Source: Apostichopus japonicus (taxonomy: Eukaryota; Echinodermata; Holothuroidea; Aspidochirotida; Stichopodidae). Taken from it: DNA of 64,000 bases. The position numbers and the translations under genes are program-made. How positions within the stretch are numbered: position 1 is the stretch's first letter; each line of letters starts with the position of its first letter. The notes beneath the pieces were generated by a model that saw only the letters and a program-made list of their open reading frames with translations, was not told the origin of the DNA and did no database searches. The stretch covers positions 5,120,501-5,184,500 of the forward strand of contig NC_092580.1 of assembly GCF_037975245.1 (NCBI RefSeq). Reading direction: 5' to 3'. This document shows positions 1 to 10,539 of the stretch, in pieces.

Positions 1-297
1 AACAAATGTTAACTCACTTGACTCTACATCAGTCAGATAGTCAAGTGGGATTTTGTGCAAATTATATGGCAAGAAAATCAAAATTCTTTGCCCCCTATCT
101 AGTGAATGCTAAAACTCCTTTCTTTGGTAGGTGTGATATAGATGCAATATTTGGTTGGCACTAAGTGGACATAGTTTATTTGCAAGTTTTGGTTATTTTT
201 TTTTACTTGTAAGCTGCAAAAGAAAATGTGAAAAATCGGTGGTGAGTTTTTTTACTTTTGCTTTCACTGGAAGAATAAAAAAAAGAAGAGCATGATT

Positions 298-365
298 TGA
301 AATTGAACCAGGGACCTTGTGATGCTTATTTTTTTGTGTCTACCACCAGACCATTAGGTGAGATG
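298..365 (-). repeat. tRNA-derived SINE head
   Basis: On the minus strand an A-box-like TGGTCTGGTGG is followed about 40 nt later by a B-box-like GGTTCAATTC. The segment has no tRNA-like acceptor stem, so it is a SINE fragment and not a tRNA gene. Confidence 0.55.
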
Positions 366-504
366 CTACTGTTGGATGCATTTCAAATATTTGCTGCTCA
401 GTATCATCGCAGACAGAACAACCCATTACACCATTTTGGTTCCCAATGAAATAATCTTCGTTTCTTACCTTTATATTTCCACCTGCTCCAAAGAACAGAA
501 AATT

Positions 505-1290
505 AAAAAGGGTCTGGTTGGGTCTTGAACTCATGACAGTGTGTTTGTCTGCCTCTCCCAGTCCAGAGCACTAACCAACTGCGCCACAGCAACTGTTGAG
601 AAATAAAGCTCGTTTCTAATATTTAAGGTTCATAATGGAAGGAAAGAGGTATAAGAATAGTAAAAGGAAAACTGCCTCAACTGGGGTTTGATCCCTAGAC
701 ATTGAGTTTGTCTTGCACTCCAGGTACAGGCACTACCAACTGCGCCACTGTAGCTGTTGAGAAAGATTGCTCGTTCATAATATTTCAACTTCGGATGGAA
801 GGTAAGAGGTATAAGAATAGAAAAAGGAAAACTGCCTCAACTGGGGTTTGATCCCTAGACATTGAGTTTGTCTTGCACTCCAGGTACAGGCACTACCAAC
901 TGCGCCACAGCAACTGTTGAGAAATAAAGCTCGTTTCTAATATTTAAGGTTCATAATGGAAGGAAAGAGGCATAAGAATAATAAAAGGAAAACTGCCTTA
1001 ACTGGGGTTTGAACCCTAGACATTGAGTTTGTCTTGCTCTCCAGATACAGGCACTACCAACTGCGCCACTGTAGCTGTTGAGAAATATAGCTCGTTTCTA
1101 ATATTTCAACTTCAGAATGGAAGGAAAGAGGCATAAGAATAGTAAAAGGTAAACTGCCTCAACTGGGGTTTGATCCCTAGACATTGAGTTTGTCTTGCAC
1201 TCCAGGTACAGGCACTACCAACTGCGCCACAGCAACTGTTGAGAAATAATGCTCGTTTCTAAAATTTCTACTTCAGAATGGAAGAGGAAA
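505..1290 (-). repeat. Tandem array of five tRNA-derived SINE units (161-bp period)
   Basis: The motif GCGCCAC recurs at about 581, 742, 902, 1063 and 1224. On the minus strand each unit has a pol III A box (TGGCGCAGTTGG) and, in copies 2-5, a B box near GATCAAACCCC, then a shared tail ending near ATTTCTCAACAG. SINEs are normally dispersed, so head-to-tail copies at one period imply local duplication after insertion. Single copies of the same family lie near 7930-8190 on the plus strand. Confidence 0.8.
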
Positions 1291-1302
1291 TCGCAAAAGA
1301 TC

Positions 1303-1376
1303 AAAATGCGTCGAGCGCACTCTCTAGAAACTTATTTTGCTCAGTTGGCAACTTCAGAGGAACAATAGAAAAAATA
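1303..1376 (-). repeat. Inverted partial satellite unit, left flank of the array
   Basis: ATGCGTCGAGCGC and GAGGAACAATAGAAAA here are the reverse complement of the satellite segment at about 1945-2003. The copy is truncated and diverged, and oriented opposite to the array. Confidence 0.8.
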
Positions 1377-1550
1377 GAAATTATATAGACAAAAAGCCTT
1401 TACCGGTCAGATAATTACACGAAGTTGATGTGTAACAAAAACAAGGGTGTCTTCTACCCCACGTCTAATTTTAATGTCGATGGGTGTTTCAGAGAGGACA
1501 AGAGAGGAGGCTGAAAAGAGGGGGTTTTCCAAATTTTGCACTTATAAAGA

Positions 1551-4500
1551 ACACGTATTTCTATCTTGTACTTTGGGACCACGTATCTCCCGAACGGAAG
1601 CAGATATGGACCTGGGAGTTGCAGATTTGGGCTCCTGAGCATCGATTACTCCCTGTTACGTCTTTTGGGCTAAATCTATTTGGGGTCAATTTTTGGCAAT
1701 TTTTATTTGCGCCAAAAATAGGTTTTTTGTCTAAAAAGTTAAAAAAGTACCTCTTTTTGGTACCCAATTCCAAAATAAACTTCAGATTCGTAATCAGCGT
1801 GTCGCGAACTACCAGAAAAGATACACATTTATCGATTTTGCGACAACAATTTTTTCCACCTCAAACTTGAAAAAGTAAGACCGAAAAACTTTTACGACGA
1901 ACAAAGGATTAAAATCTTTTGTTGCCCCTAAAAGTTTTTCCGTTTTCTATTGTTCCTCTGAAAAGTTGCAAACTGAGCGAAATAAAAGGGCGCTCGACGC
2001 ATCTTGCCAGTGATACGTGATTTCAAAGCAGTCAAATCAAACCTTTGTTTGTCATCTTGAGTTTTATCTTGACATTTATGAATAAATGGGTGAAATTTTG
2101 GCATTAATTTTGGCAAAAACACGTATTTCTATCTTGTACTTTGGGACCACGTATCTCCCGAACGGAAGCAGATATGGACCTGGGAGTTGCAGATTTGGGC
2201 TCCTGAGCATCGATTACTCCCTGTTACGTCTTTTGGGCTAAATCTATTTGGGGTCAATTTTTGGCAATTTTTATTTGCGCCAAAAATAGGTTTTTTGTCT
2301 AAAAAGTTAAAAAAGTACCTCTTTTTGGTACCCAATTCCAAAATAAACTTCAGATTCGTAATCAGCGTGTCGCGAACTACCAGAAAAGATACACATTTAT
2401 CGATTTTGCGACAACAATTTTTTCCACCTCAAACTTGAAAAAGTTAGACCGAAAAACTTTTACGACGAACAAAGGATTAAAATCTTTTGTTGCCCCTAAA
2501 AGTTTTTCCGTTTTCTATTGTTCCTCTGAAAAGTTGCAAACTGAGCGACATAAAAGGGCGCTCGACGCATCTTGCCAGTGATACGTGATTTCAAAGCAGT
2601 CAAATCAAACCTTTGTGTGTCATCTTGAGTTTTATCTTGACATTTATGAATAAATGGGTGAAATTTTGGCATAAATTTTGGCAAAAACACGTATTTCTAT
2701 CTTGTACTTTGGGACCACGTATCTCCCGAACGGAAGCAGATATGGACCTGGGAGTTGCAGATTTGGGCTCCTGAGCATCGATTACTCCCTGTTACGTCTT
2801 TTGGGCTAAATCTATTTGGGGTCAATTTTTGGCAATTTTTATTTGCGCCAAAAATAGGTTTTTTGTCTAAAAAGTTAAAAAAGTACCTCTTTTTGGTACC
2901 CAATTCCAAAATAAACTTCAGATTCGTAATCAGCGTGTCGCGAACTACCAGAAAAGATACACATTTATCGATTTTGCGACAACAATTTTTTCCACCTCAA
3001 ACTTGAAAAAGTAAGACCGAAAAACTTTTACGACGAACAAAGGATTAAAATCTTTTGTTGCCCCTAAAAGTTTTTCCGTTTTCTATTGTTCCTCTGAAAA
3101 GTTGCAAACTGAGCGAAATAAAAGGGCGCTCGACGCATCTTGCCAGTGATACGTGATTTCAAAGCAGTCAAATCAAACCTTTGTTTGTCATCTTGAGTTT
3201 TATCTTGACATTTATGAAGAAATGGGTGAAATTTTGGCATAAATTTTGGCAAAAACACGTATTTCTATCTTGTACTTTGGGACCACGTATCTCCCGAACG
3301 GAAGCAGATATGGACCTGGGAGTTGCAGATTTGGGCTCCTGAGCATCGATTACTCCCTGTTACGTGCTTTTGGGCTAAATCTATTTGGGGTCAATTTTTG
3401 GCAATTTTTATTTGCGCCAAAAATAGGTTTTTTGTCTAAAAAGTTAAAAAAGTACCTCTTTTTGGTACCCAATTCCAAAATAAACTTCAGATTCGTAATC
3501 AGCGTGTCGCGAACTACCAGAAAAGATACACATTTATCGATTTTGCGACAACAATTTTTTCCACCTCAAACTTGAAAAAGTTAGACCGAAAAACTTTTAC
3601 GACGAACAAAGGATTAAAATCTTTTGTTGCCCCTAAAAGTTTTTCCGTTTTCTATTGTTCCTCTGAAAAGTTGCAAACTGAGCGAAATAAAAGGGCGCTC
3701 GACGCATCTTGCCAGTGATACGTGATTTCAAAGCAGTCAAATCAAACCTTTGTTTGTCATCTTGAGTTTTATCTTGACATTTATGAATAAATGGGTGAAA
3801 TTTTGGCATAAATTTTGGCAAAAACACGTATTTCTATCTTGTACTTTGGGACCACGTATCTCCCGAACGGAAGCAGATATGGACCTGGGAGTTGCAGATT
3901 TGGGCTCCTGAGCATCGATTACTCCCTGTTACGTCTTTTGGGCTAAATCTATTTGGGGTCAATTTTTGGCAATTTTTATTTGCGCCAAAAATAGGTTTTT
4001 TGTCTAAAAAGTTAAAAAAGTACCTCTTTTTGGTACCCAATTCCAAAATAAACTTCAGATTCGTAATCAGCGTGTCGCGAACTACCAGAAAAGATACACA
4101 TTTATCGATTTTGCGACAACAATTTTTTCCACCTCAAACTTGAAAAAGTAAGACCGAAAAACTTTTACGACGAACAAAGGATTAAAATCTTTTGTTGCCC
4201 CTAAAAGTTTTTCCGTTTTCTATTGTTCCTCTGAAAAGTTGCAAACTGAGCGAAATAAAAGGGCGCTCGACGCATCTTGCCAGTGATACGTGATTTCAAA
4301 GCAGTCAAATCAAACCTTTGTTTGTCATCTTGAGTTTTATCTTGACATTTATGAAGAAATGGGTGAAATTTTGGCATAAATTTTGGCAAAAACACGTATT
4401 TCTATCTTGTACTTTGGGACCACGTATCTCCCGAACGGAAGCAGATATGGACCTGGGAGTTGCAGATTTGGGCTCCTGAGCATCGATTACTCCCTGTTAC

Positions 4501-5520
4501 GTGCTTTTGGGCTAAATCTATTTGGGGTCAATTTTTGGCAATTTTTATTTGCGCCAAAAATAGGTTTTTTGTCTAAAAAGTTAAAAAAAGTACCTCTTTT
4601 TGGTACCCAATTCCAAAATAAACTTCAGATTCGTAATCAGCGTGTCGCGAACTACCAGAAAAGATACACATTTATCGATTTTGCGACAACAATTTTTTCC
4701 ACCTCAAACTTGAAAAAGTTAGACCGAAAAACTTTTACGACGAACAAAGGATTAAAATCTTTTGTTGCCCCTAAAAGTTTTTCCGTTTTCTATTGTTCCT
4801 CTGAAAAGTTGCAAACTGAGCGAAATAAAAGGGCGCTCGACGCATCTTGCCAGTGATACGTGATTTCAAAGCAGTCAAATCAAACCTTTGTTTGTCATCT
4901 TGAGTTTTATCTTGACATTTATGAATAAATGGGTGAAATTTTGGCATAAATTTTGGCAAAAACACGTATTTCTATCTTGTACTTTGGGACCACGTATCTC
5001 CCGAACGGAAGCAGATATGGACCTGGGAGTTGCAGATTTGGGCTCCTGAGCATCGATTACTCCCTGTTACGTCTTTTGGGCTAAATCTATTTGGGGTCAA
5101 TTTTTGGCAATTTTTATTTGCGCCAAAAATAGGTTTTTTGTCTAAAAAGTTAAAAAAGTACCTCTTTTTGGTACCCAATTCCAAAATAAACTTCAGATTC
5201 GTAATCAGCGTGTCGCGAACTACCAGAAAAGATACACATTTATCGATTTTGCGACAACAATTTTTTCCACCTCAAACTTGAAAAAGTAAGACCGAAAAAC
5301 TTTTACGACGAACAAAGGATTAAAATCTTTTGTTGCCCCTAAAAGTTTTTCCGTTTTCTATTGTTCCTCTGAAAAGTTGCAAACTGAGCGAAATAAAAGG
5401 GCGCTCGACGCATCTTGCCAGTGATACGTGATTTCAAAGCAGTCAAATCAAACCTTTGTTTGTCATCTTGAGTTTTATCTTGACATTTATGAATAAATGG
5501 GTGAAGTTTTGGCAAAAACT
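1551..5520. repeat. Satellite array, about seven units of 568-570 bp
   Basis: Units begin (ACACGTATTTCTATC) at 1551, 2119, 2687, 3255, 3824, 4392 and 4962. They are almost identical. Diagnostic variants alternate: GTAAGACC in units 1, 3, 5, 7 and GTTAGACC in 2, 4, 6; GAAGAAATGG only in 3 and 5; an extra G (TACGTGCTTTT) only in 4 and 6. This is a dimeric higher-order repeat of about 1137 bp. Short ORFs recur in both strands of every unit, but they are only 60-110 codons, resemble no known family, and lengthen or break with single-base changes, so no coding function is called. Confidence 0.95.
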
Positions 5521-5577
5521 GCAAGAGTTACGTACCCCTTACGGTTTTCTTCGGTGAACAAACTTTTCGTTGAAAGA

Positions 5578-5650
5578 CGATAAATGTGTACCTTTTCTGG
5601 TAGTTCGCGACACGCTGATTACGAATCTGAAGCTCTTTTTGGAATTGGGT
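5578..5650 (-). repeat. Inverted partial satellite unit, right flank of the array
   Basis: The stretch from CGATAAATGTGTA to TTTTTGGAATTG is the reverse complement of the satellite segment at about 1768-1836, with a few mismatches. With the left flank it encloses the direct array between inverted fragments taken from different parts of the unit. The following 5672-5684 is a G homopolymer. Confidence 0.85.
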
Positions 5651-5689
5651 GTTGTGTTGGGGCGTGCAAGGGGGGGGGGGGCAAAAAAA

Positions 5690-6090
5690 CCTGATTGATG
5701 ATTTGTGAAAATTTTTTTTAAATGTTTTAGGCAGTGCTAACCCTAATGTTAGCATATTTATAAGGCTTTTTTCAGGCCTACAATTTGATGGAACTCCACT
5801 TTCAATTGGTGCTAAAACCTCCCCTGGGACACAGTAGACTTTTGTACACGATGGGTCTGGATTCCTCTCATAGAAATAGACTGACTGCCGCAAATGCGAT
5901 TTCCGTCCTATATTTAACAACTGTGTATAAATATAATAAAATGAGAACTAGTGATGATTTAATTTACATCGACATATATGAATACTGCTCCTGCATGCTC
6001 GTATATTAATCTTAAAATGCTCATACTTCTCACACGGTACGAAGAAAAAGTGTATTATAATGTTGCAGGTTGTAAGGCCCAGTTTATTCT
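5690..6090. other. Unassigned sequence
   Basis: AT-rich DNA between the satellite and the transposon. No gene, motif or repeat was recognised. Confidence 0.5.
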
Positions 6091-6094
6091 TACA

Positions 6095-7433
6095 CAGGGG
6101 CGTATCCAGGATTTTCCAATAGGGGGGGCGCCAGGCATGAATGATCGCCGTCCTGGGGGATGGGTCTAAGGGGAGGGGTGTACAATTTTTGCTTTCAAAG
6201 AAGGGCTGAAATGCAAAATGGTGTCATATGCATTGGCGGCGATCCGTACTTCCGAGTGGGGGGGGGGGGGATATGACCTTGTTGACTATCTAAGCGTAGC
6301 GCCACCATGAGTTGGCGCGAAGCGTACAAGAAAATTTTGGGATTAACAAACCCTCTAGATGGCCGGAAACGGCACTTCCCGAGGTTTCCAAGCGGCATGT
6401 ACCCAACTTTAAAATAGGGATGTCATGTCCGAAATATCTCATAATCAGGATCCAAAATACTTTTTTTTTAAATTTCGGGTGTTAGTTTGGGAAAATTGCC
6501 CCTGTCAATCTTGTTTCAGGCGCAACGTTAGAATGTTCGAGAGCTCTGTTATATTATTCGATGAAGAAAATGGCCTCATGCAGGCTATTATAGGCCTATA
6601 CACATGCAATACACAATTACACATAGTTACATTCCTAGGTACCGATTGCTAGGGCATCCAGGTGAAACGTGTATTAAGCATTACCCTGGTTACATGAGAT
6701 TCTCAGCTGTTCGAGGGAACATGTACGTGTGTAGGCCTACTATAGGGCCTATATGAATACTATGAGGGTGCATATATGTACTATATCAATACCGTGGGCG
6801 CAATAATACATTTTGTTGTTATAGGGCCAATGAAGCCTACAGTCAACTATTTTTGCTTTATAAAGACGCTTTATTTGAAAAGATCGCACTGCGTTTATGG
6901 TAGGCGAGAAATGAAGCTAAAAAAGAGCCGTACATTAACGAAGATGCATAAATGTAGGCATGAAAATATTCTTATCCCTGGCATTTGGTGGGGGGGGGGG
7001 GATATGGTGCATTACATCCCCTCCACCCATTTTCATGGGGGGATATATCCCCCCTCCACCCAGGATCGCCGCCCATGGCCATATGTGATCCATTTTTCGA
7101 CCTTAATAATAAGCAACATTTCCAGTAAATATGGACACAAAATGCACAATTTAGTATGGCTGGCATGTCATTTAGTGTTTATAGTGATAATACAAACACA
7201 ATTACCATCTATGTTTCTAAAACTATTATGCCGCCGAACTTCGCCAGAACCTTTTTTTGGCAAACAAAAAATAAAGCATACGGGAGGGGGGGGGGGTTGA
7301 GCGATCACCGACATCTCACATAAAGGTCGTCATCAATTTTTTTTTTTTTTTTTTTTGCTTAACTTTTTTTTTTTGGTGACGGCCAATAGGGGGGGCGCGC
7401 GCCTGTTGCGCCCCCCCCCTGGATACGCCCCTG
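6095..7433. mobile_element. Non-autonomous DNA transposon, 1339 bp, 16-bp terminal inverted repeats
   Basis: The left end CAGGGGCGTATCCAGG (6095-6110) is repeated inverted at 7418-7433 without mismatch. TTACA directly abuts both ends (6090-6094 and 7434-7438), a possible 5-bp target duplication. Just inside both ends lies the direct repeat CCAATAGGGGGGGCGC (about 6117 and 7384). The interior has several G runs (6258-6270, 6988-6999, 7286-7296) and a T run near 7339-7356. No transposase-like protein is present; the 174-codon ORF at 6776-7300 has no recognisable domain. The CAGGGG terminus resembles hAT ends but the duplication is not 8 bp, so the superfamily is open. Confidence 0.8.
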
Positions 7434-7821
7434 TTACATCTTACATCAGAGACACATAATTAGAAACATTCAAATTCTTTCCTTCCAAAATTTTATCTTC
7501 TCAAAATATTTCCAAAAATTGACCACAACTTCAGGTAATTCAACTGAAAGTGGAAACACCGCAGGACGTGAAGATAGCTCAAGGGTAGCAACATACAGTG
7601 TGAGTTGTTAACGTCTGTTTTGTTCGCACTCAGTCCGTTTTGCTGACCACAATTTACCAGTCTCGTGTATAGATTATGTTTCACATGATTGAATGAGTTA
7701 ATAGTTCAGTGGAGAAGTCACGCCTAACAGTGTCAATAGTCATGATTCTCGTCTTTTATAGCTTATCATTTGCACAATGCTAGATTAAACTGGGCCAAGG
7801 TTCAATACAGGGCGGGAATTT

Positions 7822-7935
7822 GAAATGCTGCGTTTGGTCAAAGACAAATTGGTGGGGACACGGTATATCATGTCCCCACCACTGAAAAAGTTGGTGGGGA
7901 CGCGTCCCGCTGTTCCCACCAGGATCTGCGCCCAT
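7822..7935. repeat. Short inverted-repeat element (GGTGGGGAC motif)
   Basis: GGTGGGGACACGG and CATGTCCCCACCA, then GGTGGGGACGCGTCCC, form nested inverted repeats over about 100 bp, directly before a SINE. Probably a transposon fragment. Confidence 0.4.
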
Positions 7936-8200
7936 GGGTTAGTGGTTCTGTACCTGAAGTGCGATACAAACTCAAAGTCTAGGGTTCAAACCCCTGTGAA
8001 GGCAGTTTCCTTTTTCCATTATGAACCTCTAAATATTAGAAACAAGCATTATTTCTCAACAGTTAAATTGGTGCAGTGGTAAGTTCTCAAGACAAACTCC
8101 ATGGCTAGGGTTCAAACCCCAGTGTAGGCAGTTGCTTTTACTGTTCTTATATCCCTTTCCTCCCGCTATGAACCTTAAATATAAGAAACAAAAACCTACC
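7930..8200 (+). repeat. Two tRNA-derived SINE copies
   Basis: Two copies of the family at 505-1290, now on the plus strand. B boxes read GGGTTCAAACCCC (about 7981 and 8108), and the CATTATGAACCTCTAAATATTAG tail is recognisable between them. The first copy has a degraded A box. Confidence 0.7.
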
Positions 8201-8339
8201 GACACATTAATACCAAGTATGAATAAATTCTGACTTTCGGTTGGGGAGTTATAAGTATTTGGAGATTTTCTCGTTTGACCCTGTGACCTCATTATTATTC
8301 ATGAGATGAGCACCAAAACCAATAGTGTTCATCTACTCA

Positions 8340-9130
8340 CCATGGCGCATCTATGTACCAAGTATGACTTCAATCCAACTTGCCATTGTTGAGGTATTGT
8401 GTTTGCGAGCCAAGGGCGTCACATACACACACGCAATCACCATCGCATAGATTCCTTGAGCCTTCGGGCAAGGAATAAAACATTGGGCAAAATTTGGTTG
8501 TGCCTCTTCACACCACATGCCTGGTTAACACCCAAATCTAAGTCCATCACTTTTGTGTATTCCTCTGTCATCACAAAGAACCAACTTGCACGATGACCAT
8601 CAAAACCAGAATGAAAAAAATGCATTGTGGTTTTGATGATGTAACATGAGCAGTTTTCTTCATGAATCTGATGTAATGTATAGTGATGGTGTACATGTTT
8701 ACAAGGGTTTCACGATTTGACCTCTGACCTCCACCAAAAACAAAAGGCTTCTTAAACTCAATGTGGTACTTCTACACACTAAATAAGAGGTCGGCCCAAG
8801 CTTCCTTTCTTAAAATTATCGTTTTTACAAGATTTTCACAATCTGACCTCTGGTGACCCCAAATGGCCTTTGTCCTCCACCAAAAACAATAGGCTTCTTG
8901 TAATCAATGTGGTACTTCTACACATAAATATGAAATTGGTCTGACCTTTCCTTCTTAAGATATCGTGTTACAAGGTTTTCACAATTTGACCCCTGGTGCC
9001 TAAATGACCTTTGATCACCACCAAAAATAATAGGCTCCTTGTACTCAATGTGGTACTTCTACACACTAAATATGAAATTGGTTTGACGCTTCCCTTCTTG
9101 AGATATCGTATTTACAAGCTGGGCGTCACA
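8340..9130. repeat. Dispersed repeat with internal ~145-bp tandem units
   Basis: ATGTGGTACTTCTACAC recurs at about 8761, 8907 and 9048, each with a TGACC-rich segment and ACCACCAAAAA block. A 5' part (CGCATAGATTCCTTGAGCC, ACTTGCACGATGA) and the TGACCTTTGACC..ACCAAAA blocks recur near 61440-62040. It is a dispersed family present at least twice in this window. No coding potential seen. Confidence 0.65.
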
Positions 9131-9239
9131 AACGCACTCACACACATAGCCATATATGCATAGGTTACAATTATCATCGAAACCAAAAATGGAATTCACA
9201 ATGCTATTTCTGATAGGCTGTTAATATCCCTTGACTCTC

Positions 9240-10396
9240 GTCATGCAGTTATAATGTTACTTCTAGACCTTAGTGCAGCAGTTGATACCATAGATCATAA
9301 CATTTTTCTTGATAGATTTCAAAAATTGTTCAGATTTTCTGGCACAGCTTTTGACATTTTGAAATCTTACTTGGCTGACAGAATATTTAAGAATCAAATT
9401 TTAACCCATCAATCGTCAAACTATAAACTTAATTTTGGTGTCCCACAGGGAAGTGTCTTAGGTCCCTTATTATTTACTTTATATACTAAGCCTCTCAACT
9501 ATTTATTAGCAAGTATGTCTAACATCTCTTTTCACATGTATGCAGATGATACGCAGATATGGACTAAAGTTAACGTAGATGACCCAACTGATATCCAAAC
9601 TAAAGTCAATTTAATTCAGAGCACCTTTTCTGAAATCAACAATTGGTTGAAACTTAACAAACTGAAACTTAATCCTTCTAAACTGAGTTTTTATTGATGC
9701 CCCCAAAATCTAGACAGAAACCCTTACCAAACATAACTTTAAATCTCTGCGGAGGATTGTAAATCCATGTCACCAGGCTCGCAACTTAGGAGTAACACTG
9801 GATTCAAAATTCTCTCTTGAACAACACATTTCTCATGTCATTAAATCTTGTTGTATACACTTAAGGAATATTAAATCAGTCAGACCATATCTCTCCTAAG
9901 AAATGAGTGAGCAATTAATCTATGCTTTTGTTACATCCCGCTTGATTTCTGTAATTCAATTTTCATTGGCCTTCCAAAAAATCTGGAAATTGTTTGCAAA
10001 AAATTCAAAAATGGGCTGCCAAACTTATCTTCAGGCAAACTAAGTTTACACATGTTTACCCCTCTTCTTAAAGCATTACACTGGCTTCCAATTGAAACGC
10101 GTATACATTTCAAAGTCCTTATTTTAATCCACAATTGTATTTATAATCATTTATCTCCAAACTACCTTTCAGAACTCCTAATAGTAAAGCAATACAAGCG
10201 TGCCACCCGTCAGTCAAAATTTATTACCCTCCTTGAACCTAGGACCAATGGGGTTACTTATGCCAACCATGCTTTTTCAGTTTCTGGTCCCAAATTGTGG
10301 AATTCCCTCCCAAACCATTTGAAATGTATACCTAATAAATCACTTTTCAAATCCAAACTAAAAACCTACCTCTATGCTAAACATTTTTCAATTTGA
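9240..10396 (+). pseudogene. 5'-truncated, broken LINE reverse transcriptase (CR1/L2-like)
   Basis: The first segment (9254-9697) contains reverse-transcriptase blocks LDLSAAVDTIDH, GVPQGSVLGPLLFTLYT and the catalytic YADDTQ. After a stop, diverged frames give NLGVTLDSKFSLEQHISHV. The last segment (10052-10396) has the LHWLPIETRIHFKVLILIHN and FSVSGPKLWNSLP blocks typical of CR1/L2-clade C-termini. There is no endonuclease domain and several frame breaks, so it is a dead 3' fragment. An ATT microsatellite follows at about 10516-10531, as is common at LINE 3' ends. Confidence 0.85.
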
Positions 10397-10539
10397 TTTG
10401 TAACTATATTTCATTGTTGCATTATTATTTTTGCTTTTCTTTCTATTCATATTTATATGTATGGCGCTTTTGACAACTATTTTGTTTATAATTAGCTTAT
10501 TATAAATCTTAGTTATTATTATTATTATTAATATCGCTT

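Noticed and set aside
6776-7300. 174-codon ORF as a transposase
   Set aside because: No catalytic motif, runs through G homopolymers and ends in poly-Gly. It lies in the interior of a non-autonomous element.
9254-9697. Intact reverse transcriptase gene
   Set aside because: The frame stops before the conserved C-terminal blocks, which continue only in other frames, and the 5' part and endonuclease are absent.
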